DNA of 64,000 nt from contig NZ_JBQCHP010000007.1 of NCBI RefSeq assembly GCF_051954575.1, positions 1 to 64,000 on the forward strand, in the 5' to 3' direction. The position numbers were made by a program, and so were the translations under genes. This DNA is from Dyella_B sp035690825. GTDB taxonomy: Bacteria; Pseudomonadota; Gammaproteobacteria; Xanthomonadales; Rhodanobacteraceae. Of this stretch, positions 33,111 to 42,333 are shown in pieces. Within the stretch, counting starts at the first letter, position 1, and each line of letters begins with the position of its first letter. Under the pieces are notes generated by a model, which worked only from the letters and a program-made list of their open reading frames with translations, ran no database searches and was not told where the DNA came from.

Positions 33111-36071
33111 TCAGAAGGTCAGCGTGACGCGGGCGTAGTAATAACGGCCGATCAAGTCGAAGTCTGTCGGGTCGGTGTTGGCGTTGAGCGTGTTGTTCGC
33201 ATACAGGAACGGCGGCTGCTTGTCGCTCAGGTTGTTGACGCCGACGTCCACACGAGTGTGGTACGGCTCGAAGTTATAGCCGAACGAGATATCGTGGTAC
33301 ACCGTGGCGCCGTACTTGAACACCTGGCCCGGAATCGGCGAACCGCCGCCGTTGTTGGCGACCGGGTGGGTATCCTGGCTCGGGCTCAGCGAACCGTTCT
33401 GGAAGCGCCCGATGTAGCGCGTACGCCACGATGCCGACCAGTTGCCCATCGTCCAGTTGACAAAGGTCTGACCGCGCCAGCGCGGGAACAGGCAGATGCC
33501 GCCACCGCTTGGGCAAGTAGCCGCCTGCGGAGAACCATACGGCGCAAGATGCCCAGCGTCGTAGAAGGTGACGTTGGCGGCCGTACCCGGTGCGGTCTGC
33601 TGGTTGTAGTACTTCAGGTAGGTGGCATCGATACCGACGACGAAATCACCGAAGCTGAAATGCGGCACTTTGTAGCGGGTCGAGAAGTCGATGCCGCCGG
33701 TGGTGGTGGTGCCCAGGTTGGCGGTCGGCTCGATGATCTGATTGATCTGGCCGGCGTTGACGCCACTGGTGAAACGCGAGATCAGCGGACAGAACTGCGT
33801 GAGGCCGTCATAGCAGCTGTTGAGCACGGTCTGCGCGCCCACTGCCGAAATCGTATCGTTGATGTAGATGTGCCAGAAGTCGGCACTGAGCGACAGGCCA
33901 TCCACGTAGCTGGGCGAGTACACGAGGCCGAAATCGAACGACTTGCCTTTCTCCGGCTTGAGTGCGAGGCCCGCATACTGCGCACCAGTGGCCAAGGCTT
34001 TGATCTGCTGACCCAGCGCCACGTCGGTGTTCACGAAGCTGCCGTTCAGAGGCACGCCTACGCAGGCCGGATTGGCGGCGGTGGCGCCGTTGCAGGGGTC
34101 ATTCTTGAGCAAGGGTGCGTCGCTGATCGGCGAACCGAATACGTCGGCGACGTTCGGCGCACGGAATACCGTGGCCACCGTGCCGCGCAACAGCAGGTCG
34201 GAGATCGGATGGTATTCGATCGCAAACTTGGTGTTGTTGGTGTTGCCGATGCGGCTGCTGCCAAGGCTGCTGTACGAGGAGTAACGGTCGCCGACAGTGA
34301 CGTTCAGCGACTGCACACCAGGCAGATTGGCCAACACCGGTACGAACAGCTCGAAGTAACCTTCCTTCACGTTGTAGCTGCCGGACAGCGGCGAACTACA
34401 CTGACTGCCGAGGATACAGTTGCCGGTGCTCGGATCGATGGTAAGCAGCGGGTCGATATGGCTGCTGACTGTTTCCCTGCGGTAGTCCATGCCTGCAGCA
34501 AGCTGCACCGTACCGGCTGGCAGGTCGAACAGACCGCCGTTGGCCTCAAGCGTGTAAACCTGCTGGGTGTTGAGCGTACGGCTGTACGCCGGCCGTGCAG
34601 CTTCCCTCAGCGTCTTGGACGAGGCAGGGTCGAACTGGTTGAAGATGTTCAGCGGAGTACAGCCATTGCTGGCCGAGGTACAGGCCAGGTCCGCATTGAT
34701 CACGTTCATGTTCGGCAAGTTCAACGTGGTGAGATCCTGCGCCGAACGACCGTAGTCGATGTTCAGGTCCCAGGTCCAGTTCTGGTTGAAAAGGCCAAAA
34801 TCGCCCTTCAAGCCGCCGTCCCACTGATCAGTAGTGTTCTTGGAATCGGCCTGGCGATTGCCAATCGACACGGCACGCAGGCGGAAATCGTTGTGCGTGG
34901 GATCGAATGCGACGCCGAAAATGTTGTACGGGTTGTTCTGCGGGATCACCAGGCCGTAAGCGACACCCAGCAAGGCCGGCGCCAACTGGAAGCTGGCGGT
35001 GGTCTTGTTGTGGTAACCCTCGACATAGGCGGTCAAATGATCGTTGAACTTGTAATCGCCCTTCAACCAGACGCTGGTGCGCTTCTGCGGGGTATCGATC
35101 AGGTTGACCGAGGCGTAGTTGTATTTGTCGCTGTTGCCGAAGCAGTGGTAGTCGCTGCCGCTCGCACCAGAGGCCCCGGCGTTCAATGCAACGTTGCCGC
35201 AGCTTGGGAAGCCATTCGTTCCCTGCAGTGATTTTGGTACCTGGATGTGGCCGTACTGGCCAAAGCTTGAACCGCCGACAAACGAATGCACCGGCGTGTA
35301 GCTGCCACTGGACGTCGGACCGCCGCTGATCGACACCGAATTCTTGGAGAACTTGCGTCGGCTGGCCAGGATGCCGTCCGTCTGGTTGTAGGCGACGCCG
35401 CCCATGATGTCCCAGCTGTCCGAAGTATGGCCGAAGGCTGCGCTATAGGACTTCGAAGCACCATCGCCATGGCCGGACTGGCCATATTGCGCCGAGAGCA
35501 TGGCGCCGTTGTAGTTCTTCTTCAGAATGACGTTGATGACGCCGCCGATCGCATCCGAACCGTAGATGGCCGAAGCGCCGTCGGTCAGCACTTCGATGCG
35601 GTCGACCATGTCGGTCGGGATCGAGTTGATGTCGACCAGGTTGTTGCTGGCGTTGTTGACGATACGACGACCGTCGATCAGCACCAGGGTGCGCTGCGCG
35701 CCGAGGCCGCGCAGGCCGACCGTGGTACCGCCGGTACCGCCGCCGTTGTTCACCTGCGGGTTGACGTTGCCGCCGGTCACCGCAGGAAGCGACTGCACCA
35801 GGTCACCCAAGGTCAGCTTGCCGCTGGCCCGGATGGCGGTCGAATCGATGGTGACCACCGGGTTGGACGTTTCCACGTCCACGCGGCGGATGTGCGAACC
35901 GGTCACCGTGATGGTTTCCAGTTGCTTGGCCTTGCTCTGGTCCGCCTGCTGGCTCTGTGCGCTGGTGTCCTGGGCAAATGCGACGGTGGCCGTCGAACCT
36001 ACCGCGATGACGGCGCCCAGAGAAAGCGCGAGGCGAACCGCAGAAGAAAGTTTGCTGGTTCCATACTTCAT
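33111..36071 (-). CDS. TonB-dependent outer-membrane receptor (TBDR3), paralogue of TBDR1
   Basis: 986 residues. The signal peptide ends near residue 33 (GSTATVAFA, then QD), with a short Gln-rich linker. The plug begins at LETITVTGSHIRRVDVETSNPVV and shows LRGLGAQRTLVLIDGRRI and GASAIYGSDAIGGVINV. The barrel ends in F (YYYARVTLTF). Same subfamily as TBDR1 (TVTGSxIRRVD, LGDLVQSLP, RTLVLIDGRR). The ligand is unknown; receptors of this type often take up oligosaccharides, peptides or other large substrates. ATG at 36071 after GAGGGGTTACAAAA. It is the first gene of a minus-strand operon leading into ST5. Confidence 0.92.
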   Translation of the reverse strand: MKYGTSKLSSAVRLALSLGAVIAVGSTATVAFAQDTSAQSQQADQSKAKQLETITVTGSHIRRVDVETSNPVVTIDSTAIRASGKLTLGDLVQSLPAVTGGNVNPQVNNGGGTGGTTVGLRGLGAQRTLVLIDGRRIVNNASNNLVDINSIPTDMVDRIEVLTDGASAIYGSDAIGGVINVILKKNYNGAMLSAQYGQSGHGDGASKSYSAAFGHTSDSWDIMGGVAYNQTDGILASRRKFSKNSVSISGGPTSSGSYTPVHSFVGGSSFGQYGHIQVPKSLQGTNGFPSCGNVALNAGASGASGSDYHCFGNSDKYNYASVNLIDTPQKRTSVWLKGDYKFNDHLTAYVEGYHNKTTASFQLAPALLGVAYGLVIPQNNPYNIFGVAFDPTHNDFRLRAVSIGNRQADSKNTTDQWDGGLKGDFGLFNQNWTWDLNIDYGRSAQDLTTLNLPNMNVINADLACTSASNGCTPLNIFNQFDPASSKTLREAARPAYSRTLNTQQVYTLEANGGLFDLPAGTVQLAAGMDYRRETVSSHIDPLLTIDPSTGNCILGSQCSSPLSGSYNVKEGYFELFVPVLANLPGVQSLNVTVGDRYSSYSSLGSSRIGNTNNTKFAIEYHPISDLLLRGTVATVFRAPNVADVFGSPISDAPLLKNDPCNGATAANPACVGVPLNGSFVNTDVALGQQIKALATGAQYAGLALKPEKGKSFDFGLVYSPSYVDGLSLSADFWHIYINDTISAVGAQTVLNSCYDGLTQFCPLISRFTSGVNAGQINQIIEPTANLGTTTTGGIDFSTRYKVPHFSFGDFVVGIDATYLKYYNQQTAPGTAANVTFYDAGHLAPYGSPQAATCPSGGGICLFPRWRGQTFVNWTMGNWSASWRTRYIGRFQNGSLSPSQDTHPVANNGGGSPIPGQVFKYGATVYHDISFGYNFEPYHTRVDVGVNNLSDKQPPFLYANNTLNANTDPTDFDLIGRYYYARVTLTF

Positions 36072-36646
36072 TTTTGTAACCCCTCTCCCCGAATAAGAAC
36101 TTTGAACAAAGGAGGTGAACTTCCCCTCCTACACAAACGCAGAAAATCGAACTTCTTTGCCCTTGGATGACAAGCAGGCGGTCACGTAGAGGCTGGTGCG
36201 CCTATGCTCGTGTTCGGATTGGCTCCCCACTTGACGGATGCTGCGATCCGTACACCCTTACGCCACAATTGCTCTCTTACAAAAAAATTACGATCCTCAC
36301 AGGCCTGAGGATAACAGTCTTCTAACACAAAGGACAAGATTTCCCCACGATTCCGGTCGGTCGGCCAGGTTAGACTGCGCCTTGGTTTTCCGGACGAGCC
36401 CAAGCGCGCATTATCTTGCATGCTGGGATAGGCCAACATGGCTCGTTTTTTGCTCGCAGCGTTTCTCGGGACACCGGGAATCGCCAGGGAATCATCTTGA
36501 CAGCGCGCTGGAGCCCGCCTGGCGCACACCTGGCATCGAAAAACTCCCCATATGACCGTCCCTCGCAGCCTTCCCGCATCGCGGCAAGGTCGTCAGATAG
36601 GTGCGTGCTATGTTGAGCACGCCATGCACTGAAGGGGGTTGGCGAC
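36072..36646. other. 575-bp divergent intergenic region
   Basis: Holds the promoters of TBDR3 (minus) and the DegV gene (plus). There is a small GC palindrome, GGAGG...CCTCC, near 36110-36131 in the receptor leader, and a very degenerate REP-like scrap around 36210-36235. Short open frames occur on both strands but none has codon use or similarity that supports a gene. I see no terminator or RNA motif. Confidence 0.6.
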
Positions 36647-37591
36647 ATGCGAATGGGCCTGGCTATCGATGCATCCTGCGATCTGCCACAGGACTTTCTG
36701 CAGCAACACGACATCGCGGTCATGCCCATCGCGGTAAAGGTCGACAAGTCCACCTTCAAGGACGATCGCGATCCGGCTGAAATCGAGCGTTTTTTGAAGC
36801 TCGACCTGGGTAGCCGCAGTCACTCGGCGGAAACCGAGCCCTGTTCGGTGGACGATGTGCAGAAGCTGTTTCTGGACAAGCTGGTGCTGGAGAAGGATTG
36901 CGTGTTCTGCCTCACCATCACCGCCGGGCGCAGCGCGATTTACGACAACGTGGTCAAGGCCAGCTTTGCGGTGTTGAAGAACTATCGCAAGGTGCGCGAG
37001 CCGGCGGGCATCACCGGGCCGTTCCTGATGCGCGTACTGGATACGCGTAGCCTGTTCGTGGGTTCCGCGCCATGCGTGGTCGAAGCGGTGCGACTGATCC
37101 AGGCCAACGAGACGCCGGCCGCGATACGCGAACGGCTGGCGTACGTCGCCGAGAACTCCTACGGCTACATGCTGCCACGCGACCTGTATTACCTGCGCGC
37201 GCGCGCCAAGAAGAAGGGTGACCGCAGCGTGGGGCTGCTCAGTGCGGTGCTGGGTTCCACGCTGGACATCAAGCCACTGCTGCGTGGCTACCGCGGCGAG
37301 ACCACGCCTGTCGGCAAGGTGCGCGGGTGGGAGCATGGTTGCGAGACGCTGTTCAGCTATGCGGCCGACCGCGTCCGCGCCGGACTGCTGGTGCCGGTGA
37401 TGTGCACGGCCTACGGCGGCGATCTGAACGAGCTGCCCAAGCTGCCCGGTTATCAGCAACTGGCCGATGCGTGCCGGGAATGCAACGTGATGCTGATGCA
37501 GGCGCCGATGAGCATCACCGGCATGGTCAATGTGGGCGAAGGCGCGGTGACGGTCGGTTTCGCTGCCGAAGAGCACCACGTCGAATTCTGA
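36647..37591 (+). CDS. DegV family protein (fatty-acid-binding)
   Basis: 314 residues, full-length DegV fold: a two-domain cytosolic protein that binds a fatty acid. In Firmicutes the homologous FakB delivers fatty acid to the kinase FakA; no FakA homologue is in this window, so its use here is unknown. Visible are MGLAIDASCDLPQDF at the N-terminus, ITAGRSAIYDNVVKAS (the conserved T-S/A-G segment of the ligand pocket), VLDTRSLFVGSAPCVVEA, and SITGMVNVGEGAVTVGF at the C-terminus. The ATG at 36647 is spaced 8 nt from GGGGG; a second ATG two codons on is possible. Confidence 0.85.
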   Translation: MRMGLAIDASCDLPQDFLQQHDIAVMPIAVKVDKSTFKDDRDPAEIERFLKLDLGSRSHSAETEPCSVDDVQKLFLDKLVLEKDCVFCLTITAGRSAIYDNVVKASFAVLKNYRKVREPAGITGPFLMRVLDTRSLFVGSAPCVVEAVRLIQANETPAAIRERLAYVAENSYGYMLPRDLYYLRARAKKKGDRSVGLLSAVLGSTLDIKPLLRGYRGETTPVGKVRGWEHGCETLFSYAADRVRAGLLVPVMCTAYGGDLNELPKLPGYQQLADACRECNVMLMQAPMSITGMVNVGEGAVTVGFAAEEHHVEF

Positions 37592-37618
37592 TTCCTCGGT
37601 CAAGCGTAGAATCGCGGC

Positions 37619-38248
37619 ATGACCCGCTCATGCGCAATCGTCATGTCGATGGCTTTCCTCGTTATTGCGCTGGGAATGCCGTCACCTGCGCCGATACGGG
37701 CGGAAACGCTTACCGTATATAAGTGTCGTGCAGCGAACGGGCAACTGATTTACCAGGGCACGCCTTGCGCACGCGACCAGCAGCAGCAAACCATGGAGCT
37801 GGACGATCGCGGACCGGCTGCTTCGCCGCTGCCAACACCGCCGAGCTCGCCGCCCGCGCATGTAGCTGCTACGCCGGCACCACCTCCCGCCGCGCCACGT
37901 ACACCGCCCTCCACCATGTACCGATGCGCGCGCGCCACGGATCGCAGCACCTATCTGAGCAGCAACGGGAATCCTCAGCCCTATTACGCACCGATCGCGA
38001 TGACCGGCATGCTCCCTACCCCGCTCGGGCACGTCGCGCCGCGTGCGTCGCCGAACGCGGCGATGGTCGCCAGCAACTACGTGCTGGTGCAGGACCAGTG
38101 CGAACCGCTTACGCCGCAAGACACCTGCGCCACCTTACGCGATCAATATGATGAGAACGAACGCAAACTGTCGCGCGCATTCAAGGCCGATCAGCCGGCC
38201 CTGCTTCAACGCGAGAAAGAGCTGTCCGCCGAATTGAGCCATTGCTGA
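37619..38248 (+). CDS. Exported DUF4124-type protein with Pro-rich linker
   Basis: 209 residues. An N-terminal signal peptide (MSMAFLVIALGMPSPAPIRA) precedes a DUF4124-like unit (TVYKCRAANGQLIYQGTPCARDQ). A long Pro/Ala linker (about residues 67-98) follows, then a second Cys-containing segment (TMYRCARATDRSTYLSSNG) and a coiled C-terminal tail. Cys pairs suggest disulfides in the periplasm. Function unknown. It starts 27 bp after degV and may be co-transcribed. Confidence 0.75.
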   Translation: MTRSCAIVMSMAFLVIALGMPSPAPIRAETLTVYKCRAANGQLIYQGTPCARDQQQQTMELDDRGPAASPLPTPPSSPPAHVAATPAPPPAAPRTPPSTMYRCARATDRSTYLSSNGNPQPYYAPIAMTGMLPTPLGHVAPRASPNAAMVASNYVLVQDQCEPLTPQDTCATLRDQYDENERKLSRAFKADQPALLQREKELSAELSHC

Positions 38249-38301
38249 GCAAAAGCTGCGCAATGTCATGCAAGTGATTGCCGCATAAGCATCGCGAGCG
38301 C

Positions 38302-38310
38302 TTATCCACA
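38302..38310 (+). other. Consensus DnaA-box sequence
   Basis: A single perfect TTATCCACA between the convergent DUF4124 and SDR genes, followed by GGG. A single 9-mer can occur by chance; listed because a pair of the same sequence occurs at 45494-45516. Confidence 0.35.
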
Positions 38311-38357
38311 GGGTTGCCACCAGCCTTTCCCCAAGTGTTGTGGAAAAGTGCAGACGC

Positions 38358-39140
38358 TCAGAAGCCGTAGTTCAAAAACCCACCATCCACCGCCAGCACC
38401 TGTCCGGTGATGTAGCTTGCGGCCGGCAGGCACAGAAACGCGATGGCGGCGGCTACCTCTTCCGGTTCGCCGATGCGGCGCAGCGGTGTGCGGTCCAGCA
38501 CTTCGTCAAGATAATCGGCATCGGCCAGCGCCGGTTCGGAACGCTGGGTGCGGATATACCATGGAGCCACCGCGTTGACGCGAATGCCGTCGATGGCCCA
38601 TTCGGCCGCAAGGTTGCGCGTAAGCTGATGCAGCGCCGCCTTGCTCATGCCATACGGCGAACCCGTACGCACGTGAGTCACTCCGGATACTGAGCCCACG
38701 TTCACGATCGCCCCGTTGGCGTGCTGCGCCAGATGCGGATGCGCCAGCCGGCACATTTCGTAGGCGGAAAACAGGTTTTGCTCGAAAATCGCGCGATATT
38801 CGGCGTCCTCGTAGTCCAGCGTGGCCTTCGGCGCGTTGCCGCCTGCGTTGTTGACAAGGATGGAAAGCGGCGTGCCGAGGTCGGCGATCCAATCGAACAC
38901 GGCCAGCCGATCCTCGGGCTCGCTGACATCGGCGGCGAACGCCAGCACTTCCACGCCAGGGTAATCGTCCGTCAATTCCACGCGGACCTGCTCCAGATAG
39001 TCGTCATCGCGCGCGACCAGCAGCAGGTCCGCGCCCAGCCCGGCGAGCTCGCGCGCGGTGGCATAACCAATGCCTTTGCTGGCGCCGGTGATCAGCGCGG
39101 TGTGTTCCTGCAGTTGCCAAGCATCGATGCGGCTGTTCAT
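38358..39140 (-). CDS. Short-chain dehydrogenase/reductase (tropinone-reductase-like)
   Basis: 260 residues with all classical SDR elements: the cofactor loop LITGASKGIGYATA, AADVSEPED, ILVNNAGGNAPK, and catalytic Ser (VGSVSG) with Tyr and Lys in YGMSK. The C-terminal ASYITGQVLAVDGGFLNYGF is typical. The arginine-less, Asp-containing beta2 end (LVARDDDYL) suggests NADP(H) or mixed preference. Substrate not predictable; similar proteins are annotated tropinone reductase-like or 3-oxoacyl-ACP reductase-like. Monocistronic. Confidence 0.88.
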   Translation of the reverse strand: MNSRIDAWQLQEHTALITGASKGIGYATARELAGLGADLLLVARDDDYLEQVRVELTDDYPGVEVLAFAADVSEPEDRLAVFDWIADLGTPLSILVNNAGGNAPKATLDYEDAEYRAIFEQNLFSAYEMCRLAHPHLAQHANGAIVNVGSVSGVTHVRTGSPYGMSKAALHQLTRNLAAEWAIDGIRVNAVAPWYIRTQRSEPALADADYLDEVLDRTPLRRIGEPEEVAAAIAFLCLPAASYITGQVLAVDGGFLNYGF

Positions 39141-39252
39141 GGGCGGAGCTTAGAACCTCTGTTCGGTTTCTGCATAGGTTGCCCGGCCGGGGGCGGCTTG
39201 TTCTCGCTGCCGTGTGGCGAGACACTTGCCACTTGCTGATCGAGGTGGCGCC

Positions 39253-39465
39253 ATGAAAACCGCAACCGTGTTGCTCTGCCTGCTGGCACTCAGTGCCTGC
39301 CACAACAAACCGCCGCAACCGCAATCCGATCCCAAGGCCGCCGCGCAGCCCAGTGCGCCATGGGACGCCATGAAACACGACGAACAACGGGCGAAGGACG
39401 TGCAGAAAGTGGTCGACAAGCAGGCTTCCGAGCAGGACAAACAGGTCGATCAGCAGACGCAATAA
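39253..39465 (+). CDS. Small predicted lipoprotein
   Basis: 70 residues: a lipoprotein signal peptide MKTATVLLCLLALSAC with the lipobox LSAC (Cys16), followed by a short Gln/Lys/Asp-rich hydrophilic tail likely to be helical or disordered. No known domain. The ATG at 39253 follows GAGGTGGCGCC. It is 81 bp upstream of the ABC ATPase gene on the same strand. Confidence 0.7.
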   Translation: MKTATVLLCLLALSACHNKPPQPQSDPKAAAQPSAPWDAMKHDEQRAKDVQKVVDKQASEQDKQVDQQTQ

Positions 39466-39546
39466 TGCGCGTCCTCGTACGGACGTTTAGGCGTCCGTAC
39501 ACGTTCAACGCTTGCCATCGTTCCGCGTTGCAGGCAAGGTTCGGGC

Positions 39547-40371
39547 ATGAGTCCCGACGCCACACATCCCCAATCCATCCCCCTGCTCGACATCCACGAA
39601 GCCAGCGTGCAGCGTGGCGAGCGCCTGATCCTTGACCGACTCAGCCTGCGCCTTGCCAGCGGCCAGCATACGGCCATTCTCGGCGCCAACGGCTCGGGCA
39701 AATCCACGCTGATCCGTCTGATTGCACGGCAGATCTATCCGCTTGCACGTGAAGACGGTCAGCCGGCGATCCGCATTTTCGGGCGTGATCGCTGGAACGT
39801 GAGCGAGTTGCGCAGCTTGATCGGCATCGTCTCGCCCGCCTTGCAAGGCGACTACACCAGCGAGGAATCGCCGCTGGAAGTATTCGATGCGGTGGTGTCC
39901 AGTTTCTTTGCGGCGCGCGGCTTGTGGGTCAACCATCAGGTGACCGAGTCCATGCGCGAGCGCGCGCTGAAAGCACTGGATCAAGTGCAAGCGTTACCGT
40001 TGATTGGCCGCGAGATGGCCAGCCTGTCCACGGGCGAGGCGCGACGCGTGTTGATTGCACGTGCGCTGGTGCATCGTCCGCGAGCATTGTTGCTGGACGA
40101 ACCGTGCACCGGCCTGGACCCGGCCAGCCGTCGCCGCTTTCTGGAGAATCTGCGCCAGCTTGCGCAAAGCGGCATGACCTTGCTGCTGGTGACGCATCAC
40201 GTCGAGGAAATCCTGCCGGAAATCGATCACGTGGTCGTGCTGCGCAATGGGCAATTGCTGCGGCAAGGCAGCAAGGCGAACACCCTGACCGACGAGGTGT
40301 TGAGCGCCGCATTCGACATGCCCGTAAGCGTGGAGCGGCGTGGCGATTATTTCCACGCCAGCGTGGGTTGA
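39547..40371 (+). CDS. ABC transporter ATP-binding protein (ModF/YlmA-like)
   Basis: 274 residues, one ABC ATPase domain: Walker A LGANGSGKST, a Q-loop-region GIVSPALQGDY, the signature variant LSTGEARRV, Walker B ALLLDEPCTGLD and the H-loop VTHHVEEI. There is no membrane or solute-binding partner gene next to it, so it may be a stand-alone regulator-type ATPase, as proposed for ModF-like proteins, or serve a permease elsewhere. The start is an ATG at 39547. Confidence 0.85.
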   Translation: MSPDATHPQSIPLLDIHEASVQRGERLILDRLSLRLASGQHTAILGANGSGKSTLIRLIARQIYPLAREDGQPAIRIFGRDRWNVSELRSLIGIVSPALQGDYTSEESPLEVFDAVVSSFFAARGLWVNHQVTESMRERALKALDQVQALPLIGREMASLSTGEARRVLIARALVHRPRALLLDEPCTGLDPASRRRFLENLRQLAQSGMTLLLVTHHVEEILPEIDHVVVLRNGQLLRQGSKANTLTDEVLSAAFDMPVSVERRGDYFHASVG

Positions 40372-40386
40372 TCCGTAGCTGCAGGC

Positions 40387-40409
40387 AGGCTGGGATGCCA
40401 TCCCAGCCT
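40387..40409. terminator. Palindrome between convergent ABC and sppA genes
   Basis: AGGCTGGGA/TCCCAGCCT with a 5-nt loop, flanked by GTAG and CTAC, 15 bp after the ABC stop and 5 bp from the sppA stop. It has the outer GTAG...CTAC layout of the REP family but a different core, so it may be another repeat type doubling as terminator. Confidence 0.55.
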
Positions 40410-40413
40410 ACAT

Positions 40414-42297
40414 CTACTGCGGCGAGCAGAAGCAATATGCGTAAACGTTGGGATGCCCCGCCTGCGCCGTGCGCAGCATTTCCAGTTCTGGCGCCATCGT
40501 CTGCAATTGCGCAAACCAGCTGGGCAATTTCAGACCATAACTCTGCAGCGACGACGCCATGGCCGATTGATTGAGACTGACCACAAAGCGCTCGAACGCA
40601 CCCTTCGGCTGTTCCTGGTAGCGCACCGCGTAATGCTTGCCGAGCTTCGCCAGATCCGCCGCTTTCTGGATGGCGGCATCGAGCCCGCCAAGCTGGTCGA
40701 CCAGTCCGCGTTGCTGCGCCTGGCTACCGGTCCACACACGGCCCTGCGCGATGGCGTCGATCGCGGAGTAGTCCTTGCCGCGCGCCTTCGCTACGCCGCC
40801 GACGAAATCGCGATACCCCTTGTCGATGATCGACTGGATCACCGTGCCGACCTTCGGATCGAGCGGCCGGGTGATGTTGAACGCACCGGCCAGCGGCGCG
40901 GTGCTCACGCCGTCGCTGGTGATGCCGAGTTTGCCCAGCGTGCCCGGCACGGTGAAGAACATGCCGAAGATACCGATCGAGCCGGTGATGGTGTTAGGTT
41001 CGGCGTAGATCTGGTCCGCATTCATCGAGATCCAGTAGCCGCCGCTGGCCGCTACGTCGCCCATCGATACCACCACCGGAATGCCGGCTTTGCGCGTCAG
41101 CGCCACTTCGCGGCGAATTTGCTCCGCGGCATATACTTCGCCGCCAGGTGAATTCACGCGCAACACCAGCGCCTTGGTGCGCTTGTTTTCGCGCGCGCTG
41201 CGCACCAGCGCGGCGGTCGATTCGCCGCCGATCGAGCCGGCCGACTGCTGCCCGCCGGAAATCTCGCCCTCCGCCACCACCACTGTGACGGCGGAAGCGC
41301 CGGGCTTGTCGCGATCGGGCACCACGGCCGAATAGCGGTCCAGGCTCACGCCTCGAATACCGTGGCCATCCTTGCCCGCCGGCACGCCTTGCGAACGCAA
41401 CGTGTCGATCAGTTCCTCACGCGTGGCAAGGCCATCGATCAAATGTTCGTCGAGCGCCAGCTTGGCCAGATCACCCTGCATTGCCTGCAGGCGATCGGGC
41501 AAGCCATCGATGCCTGCGCGCACGGTAGCGGGATCGAGCTTGCGCAGCTTGGCGACGTCGGCGATATAGCCGTCCCAGAGCCCGCCCATCCAATAACTGT
41601 CGGCCTCCTTGGATTCCGGCGAGGCATGGTCGAGCACGAACGGTTCGGCCGCGCTCTTGAACTGGCCCACGCGGAACAGGTAGACGTTCACGCCCAGCTT
41701 GTCGAGCAGGTCCTTGTAGAACAGGCGATAGTTCGCCAGCCCCGTGATGAACAGGCTGCCTTGCGGATCGAGCAGCACACGGTCGGCGTGCGCAGCCAGG
41801 TAGTACTGGTATTGATCCAGGTCCGAGCCCCACGCGATCACCGGCTTGCCGGCGGCGCGGAAGCGATCCAGCGCCGCGCCCACTTCGGTCAGCGCCGCAA
41901 AACCGCCGGCGTGCATATGCCCCGGATCGAGCACGATGCGCGTGATGCGCGAATCGGTCGCCGCCGCGTCGATCGCATCGACCAGGTCGCGTACCTGCAC
42001 TTCCTTGGCTTCGTCGCCCGAGAGCTTGGACATCAGACGCTGCAGCGGGCTGACGCTGTATTGCTCCACCAGCCGCCCTTCCGGCCGCAGCACCAGCACG
42101 CTGCTGTCCTGGATGTCGTTGACGTGCTTGGCCGCGCCCACCGCCAGCAGCATCAGCACGAACAGTCCGAGGAACGTGAAGAACAGCACGTTGAGGATGA
42201 TCAGCCGCACGATGTTGAGGCCGCGCCCGAAGACACGCAGGAAGGCCCAGAATCCGTTCGGTTGCCGCGGGCGGCCGATGGGCGGAGGTGTGCTCAT
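40414..42297 (-). CDS. sppA: Signal peptide peptidase SppA, 67K type
   Basis: 627 residues, long two-repeat SppA that degrades cleaved signal peptides in the inner membrane. There is one N-terminal membrane segment (about residues 25-50, IVRLIILNVLFFTFLGLFVL). The N-terminal repeat contains the conserved Lys of the dyad in ITGLANYRLFYKDLLDKLGV. The C-terminal repeat holds the nucleophile Ser in MGDVAASGGYWIS and NTITGSIGIFG. Monocistronic, or transcribed with the upstream MATE gene 36 bp away on the same strand. Confidence 0.93.
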   Translation of the reverse strand: MSTPPPIGRPRQPNGFWAFLRVFGRGLNIVRLIILNVLFFTFLGLFVLMLLAVGAAKHVNDIQDSSVLVLRPEGRLVEQYSVSPLQRLMSKLSGDEAKEVQVRDLVDAIDAAATDSRITRIVLDPGHMHAGGFAALTEVGAALDRFRAAGKPVIAWGSDLDQYQYYLAAHADRVLLDPQGSLFITGLANYRLFYKDLLDKLGVNVYLFRVGQFKSAAEPFVLDHASPESKEADSYWMGGLWDGYIADVAKLRKLDPATVRAGIDGLPDRLQAMQGDLAKLALDEHLIDGLATREELIDTLRSQGVPAGKDGHGIRGVSLDRYSAVVPDRDKPGASAVTVVVAEGEISGGQQSAGSIGGESTAALVRSARENKRTKALVLRVNSPGGEVYAAEQIRREVALTRKAGIPVVVSMGDVAASGGYWISMNADQIYAEPNTITGSIGIFGMFFTVPGTLGKLGITSDGVSTAPLAGAFNITRPLDPKVGTVIQSIIDKGYRDFVGGVAKARGKDYSAIDAIAQGRVWTGSQAQQRGLVDQLGGLDAAIQKAADLAKLGKHYAVRYQEQPKGAFERFVVSLNQSAMASSLQSYGLKLPSWFAQLQTMAPELEMLRTAQAGHPNVYAYCFCSPQ

Positions 42298-42333
42298 AAA
42301 TGCTTCGAAATCCTTGGCCGCATGCCATGCAGC

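Noticed and set aside
36182..36529. Small gene on - in the gap upstream of TBDR3
   Set aside because: No ribosome site, no signal or domain, and part of the translation is a degenerate REP read-through.
38302..38310. Origin or terminus element at a single DnaA box
   Set aside because: One 9-mer is insufficient; kept only as a low-confidence site.
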